DNA of 64,000 nt from Marsupella aquatica (taxonomy: Eukaryota; Marchantiophyta). Location: assembly GCA_973895155.1 (NCBI GenBank), contig OZ316898.1, positions 3,472,001 through 3,536,000 of the forward strand, in the 5' to 3' direction. The notes beneath the pieces are model-generated. The model was not told where the DNA came from, made no database searches, and saw only the letters and a list, made by a program, of their open reading frames with translations. A program made the position numbers and the translations under genes. Shown in pieces: positions 15,501 to 26,401 of this stretch (its first letter is position 1; each line of letters begins with the position of its first letter).

Positions 15501-17437
15501 GGTTAAATTTTCACCCCAAACTTGTCGCCCATTTAATATGGTGGTTCGTGCCGTCTTCTTCTCGTCGATACGTAGCCTTCGGTTCTCCTTGATCTCCATG
15601 TCACGGGTATGGGACAGTGTCTCTATGTCAGCAATTGCAATCTGTTTTTGACAAACTAACAATGCTACACTGACGCCACTCAATGTGGTTCCTAAGATAC
15701 CACCTCACGCACAAAACCTGAAAGAATGACAGGAGCGTTGGCCAAAAGTAACAGAGCAGGAATTCCTTACAGTATCGTCTATGGATGTCTATTCTAGGAA
15801 CGCGCCTGAACTGCTTTCCTTCTAGCAACCCTCATATTTCTTACCAGAGTGGCTTGTCATGATGTTGATCTTGTTCATCAGACTCAGGAGTTCATTGTTT
15901 GCGGGAGCCAACCCTTGACAGCTCTTAGAGATCGAATCTACTGTCTTATGGACACTGTAGCGGAGAAGGCAAACGTGAAACTGCCCTCCAGCTATTTCCT
16001 GATTGAGGTATGTTGTGATCAGCTTGCGTCCAATGCCTCTACTCTGGAATTGGTAGTCCTCAGCTGATCTCCAAGGTTCCACTCTAACAAGTATTCTGAG
16101 TTGCACGCGAAAAGGACAGGCTACCTTTAATGTATTCAAGGTGCAACTTTCTTGGAAGGCTTACAATTTATTCACCTCTTCAGACTCCGTAGACATGGAA
16201 ATACTTAGATGACCATAGTCACTTAGGAAACCGTCGATCTCCCTCACATAAAAGTGGGTGTGATATCATATGAGTGCCTCGAAACGAAACGTAATTATTC
16301 ATAGCTGCCTTGAATCCCGCTCCTGGTTGTACATCTATTAGCAGATACATGCCTTTATTTGCAGAGGGCTAAGAATTACAGCTTAAATAAAGTATAAGGC
16401 GACGGGATTCTTTTCTTTAATCTTGCATCGAACTGTCGTCCATTTTTTGCACAGGAGTCGTTTTACAATGACATGAGACATCCTACGGCTGTCGACTACA
16501 GCCTGCCAATCAGGAAGTGGGTGAGGGAGAACCCTGAAGCAAGTGAAAAATGGAAGGCATTAGGCGGTGCTGGTGATACTGGAAAACAACGGTTGTTAGA
16601 GTCATCTTCAACCCAAGAGTCCAGTGCGCCCCCACGTTTTTTACCTGCAAATATGGCGAATATTTCTTTCAAGGATCTAGAATGTCGCCTTGGAGCACAA
16701 TTTCTCTACTGTCACTTGGTGAGAACTGGATTTTCTTGGATTGTTGCGTATGTCATATGTGTAAGAACAGTAGTTAAATGCATCATTTTTGTCCATTTCC
16801 ATGAATTAGGTCGTACAATTGGATCCTCGTTCTCGTTGTTAGAAAGTTACGTCCTTCTAGCACTTCTTGTCTCAGTTCAAGCTTCAAACAGATGCTTCCT
16901 TCCAAATACAGAATACCAAGCCCTGAGAATCTAGGCTCGTGGCGACGGTTACAGTGTTTGAGCCCTTTGTATGTGAAAATGACGAAGAGATGGACTCGAT
17001 TTGAAGAGGGTTTGAAAGGAAACAGAATTGGTTGAGGAGAACTTCATCTGGGGGAAAGGAACCGAACACTGTTGCAACCAGATCAGCAAGGGATCGAGCC
17101 GCCGTTACAAAATGGAAGAACTCACTTCACTTATTCTATGTTCTGATTGCAGGGAGATTGTAAGCACTTCATTGTCATCCGGGACATGAGACTTCTGCAT
17201 CCAGAGGATGTCCAAAATGCATCTGCTTACCCAGTGCTTCGGTATGTGCATAAACTAAGACACCGAAAGTGCACCATTTGCTGCATCTATCAGGCTAGCA
17301 AAGTTACCTTTGGAGATAAACTGGCCCCCGAGAGCCCTTGCTTTTTCTGTGAAAACTGCTATTTCTTGCTTCACTACGCCAAAGATGGAACGATTCTGTA
17401 CAGTGACTTCCAAGTGCATGATTATTATCATGAGTAA
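12546..17437 (+). CDS. SNAPC3: snRNA-activating protein complex subunit 3 (SNAP50 / SRD2-like)
   Basis: Subunit of SNAPc, which binds the proximal sequence element of snRNA promoters in the nucleus. The plant orthologue is SRD2. Clear exons: 12546-12824, 13541-13596, 13919-13985, 14176-14245, about 14474-14673, about 14729-14928, 15112-15193, 15403-15492, 15882-16007, 16455-16718 and 17153-17437, giving about 570 residues. The N-terminus is acidic. The middle holds GKKRGRPFDRDRRAAQ and a basic helical stretch. The C-terminal half is the conserved SNAPC3 domain: QEFIVCGSQPLTALRDRIYC, FYNDMRHPTAVDYS, CRLGAQFLYCHLGDCKH, RLLHPEDV, then the zinc-binding CTICC and CFFCENCYFLLHY, ending DFQVHDYYHE. 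The join near 14674-14728 is unresolved, because the frame changes across only about 55 bases. The end of exon 1 is duplicated in the first intron (see findings). Confidence 0.92.
12805..13436 (+). repeat. Four tandem copies of the exon-1/intron-1 junction
   Basis: The last bases of exon 1 (CCTGCAGCTCTCT) and the start of intron 1 recur at 12805, 12972, 13133 and 13284, with periods of 167, 161 and 151. Every copy keeps a candidate 5' splice site or its remnant (GGTGGGT, GGTGAGT, GCTGAGT, AGTGAGT). Each also keeps a GTCGAATTGAGGATGATT-like block, a GGCCTACATTTT-like block and AAGGCTGCAATTCC. The second and fourth junctions are preceded by AAACCCTAAACCC telo-box-like sequence. Confidence 0.85.
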
Positions 17438-17849
17438 AGCAATTGAGGAGCAGTGAGCAAGATTTTGTAGATATTGCTTCAGTAGACAAGCTACAAGAGT
17501 TGAGCTGGTGGATGAGCTCCTGTGAAATAAATGTGGTGCAATTGTGAATGTTATGAATGGATCGCATTGGAGTTGTTCAGAAGCTCTGCACAAGCTCTGA
17601 AGAGGTTTGCAGAAGTAAAAGAATTGATAACCCTTGCAAAATTTGTGACTGCACTTCAACTTCGATAAAGTAGAACCAAATTTGGAAATTGTTGTGAGGC
17701 CTCTCCACTTATTTACGAGTGGAGTATTAACTTGTCCTCCTCTATAGAAGACCTCCACAACTATTGTAACCCGAACCTATCCAAGTAGCCTCTCTTGTGC
17801 AAAGAACTTGACATGTTTCTTAACAAAGAGCATTGAGTTGCAATTATCT

Positions 17850-18240
17850 GTATCTTTTTGTTGAGCAAAGATGACATTCACAATAGCAAGTTCATGATCA
17901 TCCAACGCAAAAATAGTTGACATAAAAATATATATGGTTCACCTCAATTGAGATTACATTCATAAAAACATATGAAAACTTTATTACACTCTTGGTTCGC
18001 CGATCATTCATAGAAACATATGAGAACTTTATTACACTCTAGGTTTGCCGAGCATGTCGAGTTTTTGTAATATAATTTATTTATTTATTTTCAACTAATT
18101 CATTAACAATGAGCCTGAGTTCTCCTATCTAAGCAAACATTATTTGGTGATATAATGAGCAGCATGACTAGTCTAATCTAAACTGTCACTATGGTACAAT
18201 TGTAACTCTAGACCACAGATATAACATTTAAAACTTTGTT
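17850..18240 (+). repeat. Dispersed repeat, homologous to 54385-54740
   Basis: This segment and 54385-54740 share, in order, GAGCAAAGA-GACATTCACAA, CATCCAAC, TAGTTGACA, ATATATATGRTTCA, a GAGTTTTTGTAATA-like stretch, AACAATGAGYCT, a CAAGCAAA block and GTTATAATTGTAA-like text. Both are on the same strand. The copy here also holds an internal duplication of about 52 bp (CATTCATARAAACATATGA). It could be an LTR remnant, since it has no coding sequence. Confidence 0.6.
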
Positions 18241-18664
18241 TGCCAAAAATGGATCATGAATATATTGGTGGAAAGTATTGTCAAAATTGTACTATGAAAC
18301 CTATAAATGGAGTTTATCGTGACCACATAGCTTTGGTCACAGGCCAGATTTAAGTTCAGCAAACCAGAGGTGGAGTAATATGCTTTAAAATCAAATGTCT
18401 GACCTCAAAAGTGGAACTGTTTCATATCCTCTTTTCCAGTTTGATGTGTTCTTAACATTTCTGCCTCCTCCTTCTAATAATCTTGGGTAAGTTTAAAGTG
18501 AGTGCATTGCACGCTTTTGTTATAAGAATCTATATAACTAGTTCAATACCCATGAGTTGCATAAATTCGTAGAGGTGAGGTAAGGAAGACATTAAGTCAA
18601 GGAACTGTTGTGGCAGCAAGGAAGTGCTTTTGAGGGTGTTGTCAAATTTGGGGTTTGCCCTAAT

Positions 18665-18669
18665 CCCCC

Positions 18670-18700
<31 letters not shown>
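18665..18700. repeat. Homopolymer C tract followed by (CA)n microsatellite
   Basis: About 22 consecutive C bases pass directly into seven CA units. The length is prone to sequencing error. Confidence 0.95.
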
Positions 18701-19689
18701 CTCCTGCAAATCTTTCTCCCATTCCACCCTCATCTTGTTTTTCCATGTGGAGTATGGAGAACTAGAAGGGAGTAAGTTCCCCTTGCCTCTGTGTGATATT
18801 ATGTAGATCACCTACACATAAGGGCATATTACCTCCTTTAGAGTTCTCTCATATGATTGGTTTGCTGAGGCTCATAAAAAACCTGGGACTTTCCTGTTTC
18901 CCAAAGGCTTTGCAGTGAATATGTCCCCAAGCTAGGCACCAGATATTTACACCTAATCAGATTAAAGACAACAAAGTTACAGCCAAAACAAAGGGTACCT
19001 TTAAACCCAAACTAGAGAACCTTTGTGCACAAATTGAAAATATTATGTATCTAAATAGCACATACATAGCATAATAGAAACCCCAATAGAAAAACCCCAC
19101 CTTTTTAAAATTACTGCTGACTTACAGTGCAAACCAGCACTAGTTATTTATAAAATCTTATCTCATTTGTCAAAATGGAAGATCCAATGGCTACTGCTTC
19201 CCCTCATGGCTGCTGTCAACTGTCCTGCTTATAAAGCACTTTGTTGCTGAATTTTTTTAAAACATAATCTCATTTGTCAAAATGGAAGACCCAATGATTA
19301 TAAGCAGGACAGGGGGCGAAGGCCATTGGGTCATTGCTCCATTAATAAATGCATAATGTACATTGCCAATCATACATTTTAAGTTTAATCTTATTCATTG
19401 AAATGTTAACCATCACTCAACTGCATTAATAAATTTCTTGGATTTAAAGAATTTAGGTTTCTTGTGCATTTTCAAGGGTTTCCAAATCTCATTTTACTTC
19501 CTTTCTAATGGTCTAGACAAAAGATACCATTCATCCAACAACCATCTGGAGCGTGAATTCCCACCTGTGTGACATATTGTAGTGTTTAGATTTCTTGGGA
19601 ATCGTGCCATGTATATTATGAAAGACAAGCACATAATAATCCAGGTGTATGTCATATATATCATAGTGGCTAGATTTCTTGGGTAGTTT

Positions 19690-20270
19690 AATGTGTACAT
19701 TACGCAACGCTAGTGTAAAATCACATGGAGTAGATTTTATAATCATGAAGGTCAAGATTAATGTATGCAGCACAACATTTGTAAATGTTAAAAGAAATGT
19801 ATCCTTTCTCATCTGTGGTAAAAATGTATTACACCAGGTTTTCTTTGCTTCTAGTCTCTTTGTCAACAGTATGGCCACAGGCAGTAATTTTTTCTCATCT
19901 GTGCTAGAAATGATTTTATGTATGTTCTCTGAATTTTTAAGTTTTGTTAGAAAATGTAATGGGTATACTACCAAACACTAGTATACAATCATCTAGGTGT
20001 ACGGCATATGATACTGTTGAAACAGTGTTGAGTGGCATAATGTGTACATTACCAAACACTTGTAGAAAACCATCTAAAACCATCTAGAGTAGGTCTCATA
20101 ATCATGCAAGTCATGGTTTATGTGTGCAGCAGAACATTGTAATTGTTACAAGAATTTATGAGAGATATATTACACGAGATTTATTTGCTTTCCATGTCAA
20201 TATTAAGATACGCAACAAATGATTCTTTCTCATCAGTGCTAGAAACGATCCTACGTATGTTCTTTGTTTT
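19690..20270. repeat. Direct repeat, two copies about 355 bp apart
   Basis: GAGTAGATTTTATAATCATG near 19728 is matched by GAGTAGGTCTCATAATCATG near 20086. Both continue through TGTGCAGCASAACATT, TTCTTTCTCATCTGTGCTAG and ATGTATGTTCTCTG-like blocks. They are old and AT-rich. Confidence 0.65.
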
Positions 20271-20379
20271 TTTTTTTACTAATGATTACACCGAATAAAT
20301 TTTGTTTTGAAAGCATGACATATTTGGGATCTAACCTTTTCGTCGTGAAAACACACACCAATGAAATAATGCCAAACCC

Positions 20380-21290
20380 ACAATGGGGATGTACATTCCA
20401 CTAATTAAAATATTGCAATCCAAGAGACGAGCCAAATTCACAAAGGTGTGCCAACTAAGAGGGCACTAGACCAAGACAACTGTAATATAGACACGTGTAC
20501 ACTCCACTAATCAAAATAATCCAAGAGACGAGCCAAATTCACAAAGGTGTGCCGACCGAGAGGGCACTAGACCAAGACAACTGCAATATAGACACGGGCT
20601 AATCCACCACGAGGGGGACCACTGGTCAAGACACACCATGGTTTTCATAATATCTGATAAATGTGGCAGGCATTATTCATAGAGCTAGTAGGCATCTTGG
20701 CATAGCTGGGTTGCAATAATTAGTTTCTACAGCTCAGATTCTATATTTCAAAATTCATATGTAGATAACAACTTTCACTGCTGGAAAAAAGAGCAGCTAT
20801 CATCCAGATGCCAACTGAGAGGGGGCACTAGACCCGGACACTTCCAGTACAAGATGCGAGCTAGACTACCAACAATGGGGGCACCAGTAAACACACACCA
20901 TGGGCTACAGCATCTAATAAAAGTGACAGGCAGAGAACCAAAGCCACTAACTAAGAGCAATGGTTTAACATCTTCCACCGCTGAGAAAGTGCAGAGAAGC
21001 AGCTTCATCTAGACGCACATCTATTCTCCTCTACAAATGCTACAAACTAACCCACAAAAGGGTTGCCAACCGAGAGGGCACTAGGCCAAGACATTGCAGT
21101 ACAGGACGTGGACTATACCACCAAAGAGGGGGGCATCAGTCGATATATCATAGGCCAAAGCATCTGGTAAAAGTGGCAGGCAGAGAACCACAGCCTCCGA
21201 CTAAGAGCAATGGTATAAAATCTTCCACAGCTGAGAAATAGTGCAGAGAAGCAGTTTCATGCAGACGCACTTCAACTCCTTGTATGATCA
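20380..21290. repeat. Degenerate tandem repeat family, 4 partial copies
   Basis: The block CCAACYGAGAGGGCACTAG followed by ACAAGACATTGCAGTACA-like text appears near 20450, 20550, 20815 and 21067. The last two copies go on with GTGACAGGCAGAGAACC, ACTAAGAGCAATGGT and CACAGCTGAGAAA blocks, about 250 bp per unit. It lies just downstream of the NAC gene. Confidence 0.7.
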
Positions 21291-21600
21291 TCCTAAGTAT
21301 CATCGTGTACCAACAGCAAATCATCCTAAGTATCAAAGTACAGAGACCGACTCTTTTGAGTAGAGTCGACTCGGCTCTGTGTAAGAAGTTTTCGAGATTA
21401 TTAGAAGTTCTTGTGACGTTATCCCCGACTGATTTTTAATCATAAGTACAATATCTAAAACACAATAGTGGAAGTAAATTTCCTGGTATTTTTGGCCGCA
21501 TCCTTCAAGTTGACCAAATGCCGTAAGGTCTGAGAGCAATATGTCCGACTACTACCTACATCACTGTTTACCTAGTTGCAAAAGTGATAAATCCTATCAT

Positions 21601-24438
21601 TTACAAGTCACTGGCTGCAGTGACGGTCTGTACACCATTGCGAACAAGCTGGCACGAGTCTCTCCAAAATTCGTGAGAAACAAAAAACCCAACGCATGCC
21701 GACACGGCTCCCATGAGAAAGACGCATGCAAAACTTTTCCTGAAGCCACTCCTCTTCTCCCTGCTTTGTCGATCCTCGAGACCTATTTCATCTATTCTTC
21801 CCCGAGGTTCTTCCAAAACTCGATTGTTGGCTTCCTTCGAATTGTCGTAGCAATCACAAACGGTTGATTGCACGTGAGGCTTACTACTGACATTATCACA
21901 GGAGCAGGAGATGGTCACAGCATTTACATGAATTGAGCCGATGCCTGGAGGAAGCTCCTTGTAGCCCTTGATATGGAACACAGCAGTCACAGATTTCTGG
22001 TTATCAACATCTGAAACAGAAGATTTCATCGATGGTTGGTCTAAGTCGGCCACTTGCTTCTTGACTTCCTTGTCGTTCACATCATTGTCAGAAGTGTCAG
22101 GCAAACCAGGCTCGCATAACGTTGCAGGCGGTGCTAATTGAGAACATGATTGCAAATCCGATGAATTTGACACCACTGGAATGGTTTCAGATGGTTCTTG
22201 AGTTCCCACATTTTCCACTTCACTTTCGAGCACTACTGCAGCACTAGAAGCCTGTGGCAAAACAGCCGAGAGAGCAAAGATAGGTCAGGTTACAGCAACC
22301 TCCACACATGACCAAAAATTCATCAACACATTTATCTTTCAAATTATCACCAAGAGCCGAATGCTGAGTAAAACACGAAATCGCCCTGTACAAGTCATGG
22401 TTTTGTAAGCAGCCAAAGAAATCTTACATCAGCTAGACGTACACCGTCAGCACTCACTGGTGTCTTGTCAGGCACAACCTCCGTTGACCCTGCCACCATA
22501 TTCTGAGTATGTTCTGAGCTTTCATGCTCCTCATCCTCTTCAACGGGGGGTTGAGGCCGATTGCTCTTCTTCATCAGAACTCTACGCCTAGCTGTGAAAG
22601 TCGGAGCAACCCGTCCAGCTTGGGACTTGAAAGACGACGGAATTCTAGGCCGGATCTGTATCGTTGCAAGTTGGCGAGAATCAATGCTGCCGCATGACTC
22701 TTCGAAGCTGGAAGACGGTAGCATGGTAGGACTGGGTGACCGGTCTTCCAAAGGAGGAGGTAAGTCCAAGTCTTCAAAACCTTCACCTCCCATCACAGGC
22801 TGCACGGACATCTGCGTGCCAACAGGATCTTCGTACTTGACACTCCATGGAGCGTCTGACGGAAAGTTGCCAGCAAATGTTGGCTCCTGCAGCCAGCCAC
22901 CTTTCGAGAACTCACTACGCCCATCCGGTGTCGAGTCCTGAAGGGGAATGGGAATGAAGTCTGGCGGCTCGTTAATAAACAGACCATCCATCCAATCATA
23001 ATTACTACTTTCCATCTGCACACAGAAACAACCACCATACATGGTCAGCGACGCCAGCTAGAAATCAGAGCTCCATGGAAATGTCCACACAGGTGTATCA
23101 AGCACTGTAAAGAACCGCAAAAGCGTTACTGTGAAGTGCACAACATTTAGGTAACGATACGAGCGCGAGGCACAAAAAACGTGACAGAATAAAGAGATGC
23201 ACAGATACACACCCCCTCCAGCGTACTGTACCGTCAGGCTCCGTCATACGGATCGTCCGTAAAGCATGCGTTCACGTCACCCACCCAACACAAATCGTAT
23301 ACAACACTTCTCCACCTCGTCTTTTCTGGCTGGCACATTGTGCCGCTAAACTGTTTTTTGTTTTTTTTTGTTTTTCCATAGTACATCGCTTTCCTCTCAG
23401 CGTATCGAATCAGGTCACCTGCAACAACTTCGAGTCCTGACTCAAGAATCAAAAAAATCGTGTTACCTTCGGGAAATTTGACATGCCGTCGACGTCGAAG
23501 ATGCTAAGCGGCGGTTCACCACTCGAGGGCTGCATCGCAGGGAAAGAAGGCAGAGGCAAAGCCTCCAGCACCTGGTCACCAAGCGAGACGGCACTCTGGG
23601 GAGCCTGTTGAGTACCAGAGGAAGGCATCGGCAACGGAGGCAATTCTGTGCTTGGCTTCACGTTGTATTCGTAGAACACCGAATTCTTGTCATCCGACGG
23701 TGAGTCCGCGTTGTCCACCTCCTCGCCCGAACCAACCCCGGCAAGAGGCGGCAGATCCAACCCATTCTTCTTGAACACCCTGCATAGCACATATGCTTCC
23801 TGGAAGAAGGAGACCACCCAAAACGAACCCAAGAGCCGAGTCAACTTTTGCACAAACGATGACAAGCCTACCTAACAGTCTGTCCATAGACACGTCCACA
23901 CACCCCACATGCAGAAAGTAATGAAATTCACTCGACTAGACGGTAAGAGAGTATGCAGCAGAGATGAGAAGGAATTGTTCAATCTAGACAGACAGATGGT
24001 TACCTGTGAAACGGTGGTGGCTTCCCACTCATCCCCATCGAGGCGATACTCGTGCATGAGCCAGTGCGTGCGCTCCCCATGAGGAGCACGGCCTAGGTAG
24101 AACACAAGCGTTTTCTTCATGCCGATGGTCTTGGAGCCCGTCTTCACGAATCGATCACGCCCGGTTGCCTTCCAGTACCCAGCCTCTGTAGCCCGATTGG
24201 TACGCGCCCCATTGGGATACTTCCTGTCCCTGGGGCTGAAGAAAAACCACTCAAAATCATGGGTAGGAAGCCGAGACTTCGAAGGCAAATCCCATGGCTC
24301 ACACTTGTAAAGATCTACGTCCGCTACCACGTCAAATTCAATCGGGGCTCCTTTCACTCTCTTCCTCAAATAGTACGCCACCAGCTCCTCGTCGGTGGGA
24401 TGGAACCTGAATCCTGGAGGTAACATCACTCCGGGCAT
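21601..24438 (-). CDS. Membrane-anchored NAC transcription factor (4 coding exons)
   Basis: Plant-specific DNA-binding regulator. Exons on the minus strand: 24438-24004, 23799-23467, 23015-22428 and 22251-21601, giving about 668 residues. The NAC domain has all five subdomains: [47 protein letters not shown] with [27 protein letters not shown], and [11 protein letters not shown] (split by intron 1). A long acidic, Pro/Ser-rich region follows. Near the C-terminus one hydrophobic segment ([19 protein letters not shown]) is preceded by basic residues, as in NTL-type NACs held in a membrane and released by proteolysis. The start I chose, [10 protein letters not shown], is the first ATG after a TTGCAG that looks like the acceptor of a 5' UTR intron, so an upstream coding exon is possible. 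Release by cleavage is inferred from the family. Confidence 0.93.
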
Positions 24439-25459
24439 AACTATGCACGCATCCTCTGTTTCAGCCTGCAATCCACCTCTTTCCTCGCCCCCTTTCCTCT
24501 GCCGTATTTCCGTTCACCAGATCGGCAATTGCCCAATTCGATGAACAAGTCCCGCACCAATTGTTCCACGCTCGTCCTCGAACCCTAAACTCGTTCAGGC
24601 CACAAACTCCAACTTACAGAACAACACCTCAAGCAACGACTGATCTGAGGCACCCAATTTCGTGAAACGATCCCAGCCAAATTGCTCCAAAAAGAGAACT
24701 AGTGGGAACCCTAAACTTCGTCCGTCTCCAATCGATACACGGCCCAAAACAACTTACGGAGAACTATGGTCCTCAAAGCGGCTGCTGCTATGAACAAGTG
24801 GTCTCCGCTTCGGTTGGGCAACAATAAATCGATCAACCAGTCAAATCAATCCCCCACCGATACTCCCGGAGAAGATAGTCTCACAGCGCGGTCGTAGAAT
24901 CGGTCGGCACGAAGCGCTTCTACTTGCAAACCCGAGATAAAACATGGACTGATTGAAGCTAGATTCACGCTGAAGTCACCCTTATACGCGGACTCGCATT
25001 CTTCGACACGGTAGAGAAGGTGCGAAGGGACGACGCTACTTCTGCGATCTGAGCTGGTCCGCTCTCGTCAGTCTCATCTCCTCTCCTCTCTGTTTCTGTT
25101 CGGATCTACTGTAGACTCTGAAAAAGTGCTGAAGATCTAGAATGAGTGACCTCGGTGAAACTGATGATGGGGCAGAAGAGCATGGGACCCCGCGACTTTT
25201 CTTTCGCTGAGTGAAATCAGATTCGAGTGCTCCGCGGATGGCTATGGAGGTCGAGGGGGATCCTTCGCGACAAGTGTACTCTGCCTTCATCGCGACTCCA
25301 GTAGCAAATCTTGCTTCAACACGACTCTACTCTCGTGCCGAATCCATTGGTCGTAACGCGTCACCGGGTCTTTTTTTAATTTATTGAGGTGGCGGGTGAG
25401 AAGCCGCTCTGGCGCGCTCTCATTGGCCCGGGTACGATGGTGACGACTTTCATGGAAAT

Positions 25460-25760
25460 AACTTCTGTACCAAACAAAGGTTACTACAGTAGGTTACTGG
25501 TCGGTAACCATTTCTAGTCCATTTCTAGTCCATTTCTAGTCCATGGGGTGTGCTCATAGTTTGGTGCCCTTAAAATTTTTGCAGTTGGATGACCTTTTGG
25601 GGGACAAAATTCAAACACGGAAACCAATGTCTAGGCTACCGTAGGTTGGAGTTCTGGATTATAAGACCTTGAGCCCGGAGTGTTCTTTGCAGGTTTGCCT
25701 GTCCTCACATTCCGGACCCAGGGTTAGAGTCTAGTAACTCCACCCTACACCTAGATTCTC
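25460..25760 (+). repeat. Left copy of the ACCAAACAAAGGTTAC repeat family
   Basis: It shares with 29540-29820, in order, ACTTYTGTACCAAACAAAGG, TTGGATGACC and TTTTGGGGACAAAA, ACCAATGTCTAGG and GGTTCTGG-like text. It also contains three 12-bp copies of CCATTTCTAGTC at about 25508-25542. It lies on one side of the tyrosine-recombinase gene and the larger array lies on the other, both in the same orientation. Confidence 0.75.
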
Positions 25761-25879
25761 CTTGACGTAAACAGGGTTTAGTCTTTAGTTTATCTGTGTA
25801 TCCACTTTTCCGTGGTATATGTTATTTCCCGTAATCTTTGCCCCAAATTGACGGTCACATTGTAATCTGTTTGTGGGAC

Positions 25880-26045
25880 CAACGGTAAGCTGTAATTTGG
25901 GGATGGGATCAACGGTAAGCTGTAATCTGGGGATGAGATCAACGGTAAGCCATAATTTAGGGACGGTAGATTGTAATCACTTGACGGTAACTTGTAATCT
26001 AGCTACGGTGACATATAATCCAGCAACGGTAAACTATGTGATCTA
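25880..26045. repeat. Tandem repeat of AACGGTAAGCTGTAAT-type units
   Basis: Units of about 30 bp (GGGAYSAGATCAACGGTAAG then CTGTAATTTGG) repeat three to four times. They then decay into shorter ACGGTAA-TGTAATC units up to 26045. It has no coding content. Confidence 0.75.
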
Positions 26046-26401
26046 CCGACAACATTCATCTCCAGCAGCCAATTGATGCAATTCTCTGTTTTTAATTTTC
26101 TTGTTTGCATAGTTCAACACAACTGGCTGACAATAGCATAGCGACTGCATGAGAGAGATCCATGCCCGACATCCATGACTCCATTCAAAATTCACAAAAG
26201 AGAGAAGCTTCATTATGTAAAATGCCAATTTCTTGAAATGAACTGGGCATGTGAACCCATGAAAATGTTACACCCGAAAAAATAGTACATCCGACATATT
26301 GTTCAGCTGAAGGTTCGATTCAGCTAGTGAAATGCACATGACTTTAGTCTAATCTCTACTATCCTAAAAAATTGCCTACGTGGTCTGCTACTATTCTACT
26401 T

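Larger units (their letters stand above)
17438..21600. other. Repeat-rich intergenic region
   Basis: I see no gene between the SNAPc3 stop and the NAC stop. It holds the repeats at 17850-18240, 18665-18700, 19690-20270 and 20380-21290 listed separately. It also holds a short duplication of CTCATTTGTCAAAATGGAAG at about 19164 and 19269. Confidence 0.6.
24439..26401. other. NAC 5' region and intergenic repeats
   Basis: Positions about 24470-25320 are GC-richer and probably hold the NAC 5' UTR, its intron and promoter on the minus strand. TTGCAG before the first coding exon looks like a 3' splice site. I do not see a further coding exon with confidence. From 25440 on there are repeats, listed separately. 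Confidence 0.55.

Noticed and set aside
25880-26045. CRISPR-like regular repeat
   Set aside because: The units are directly adjacent, degenerate and without unique spacers, in a eukaryotic genome.
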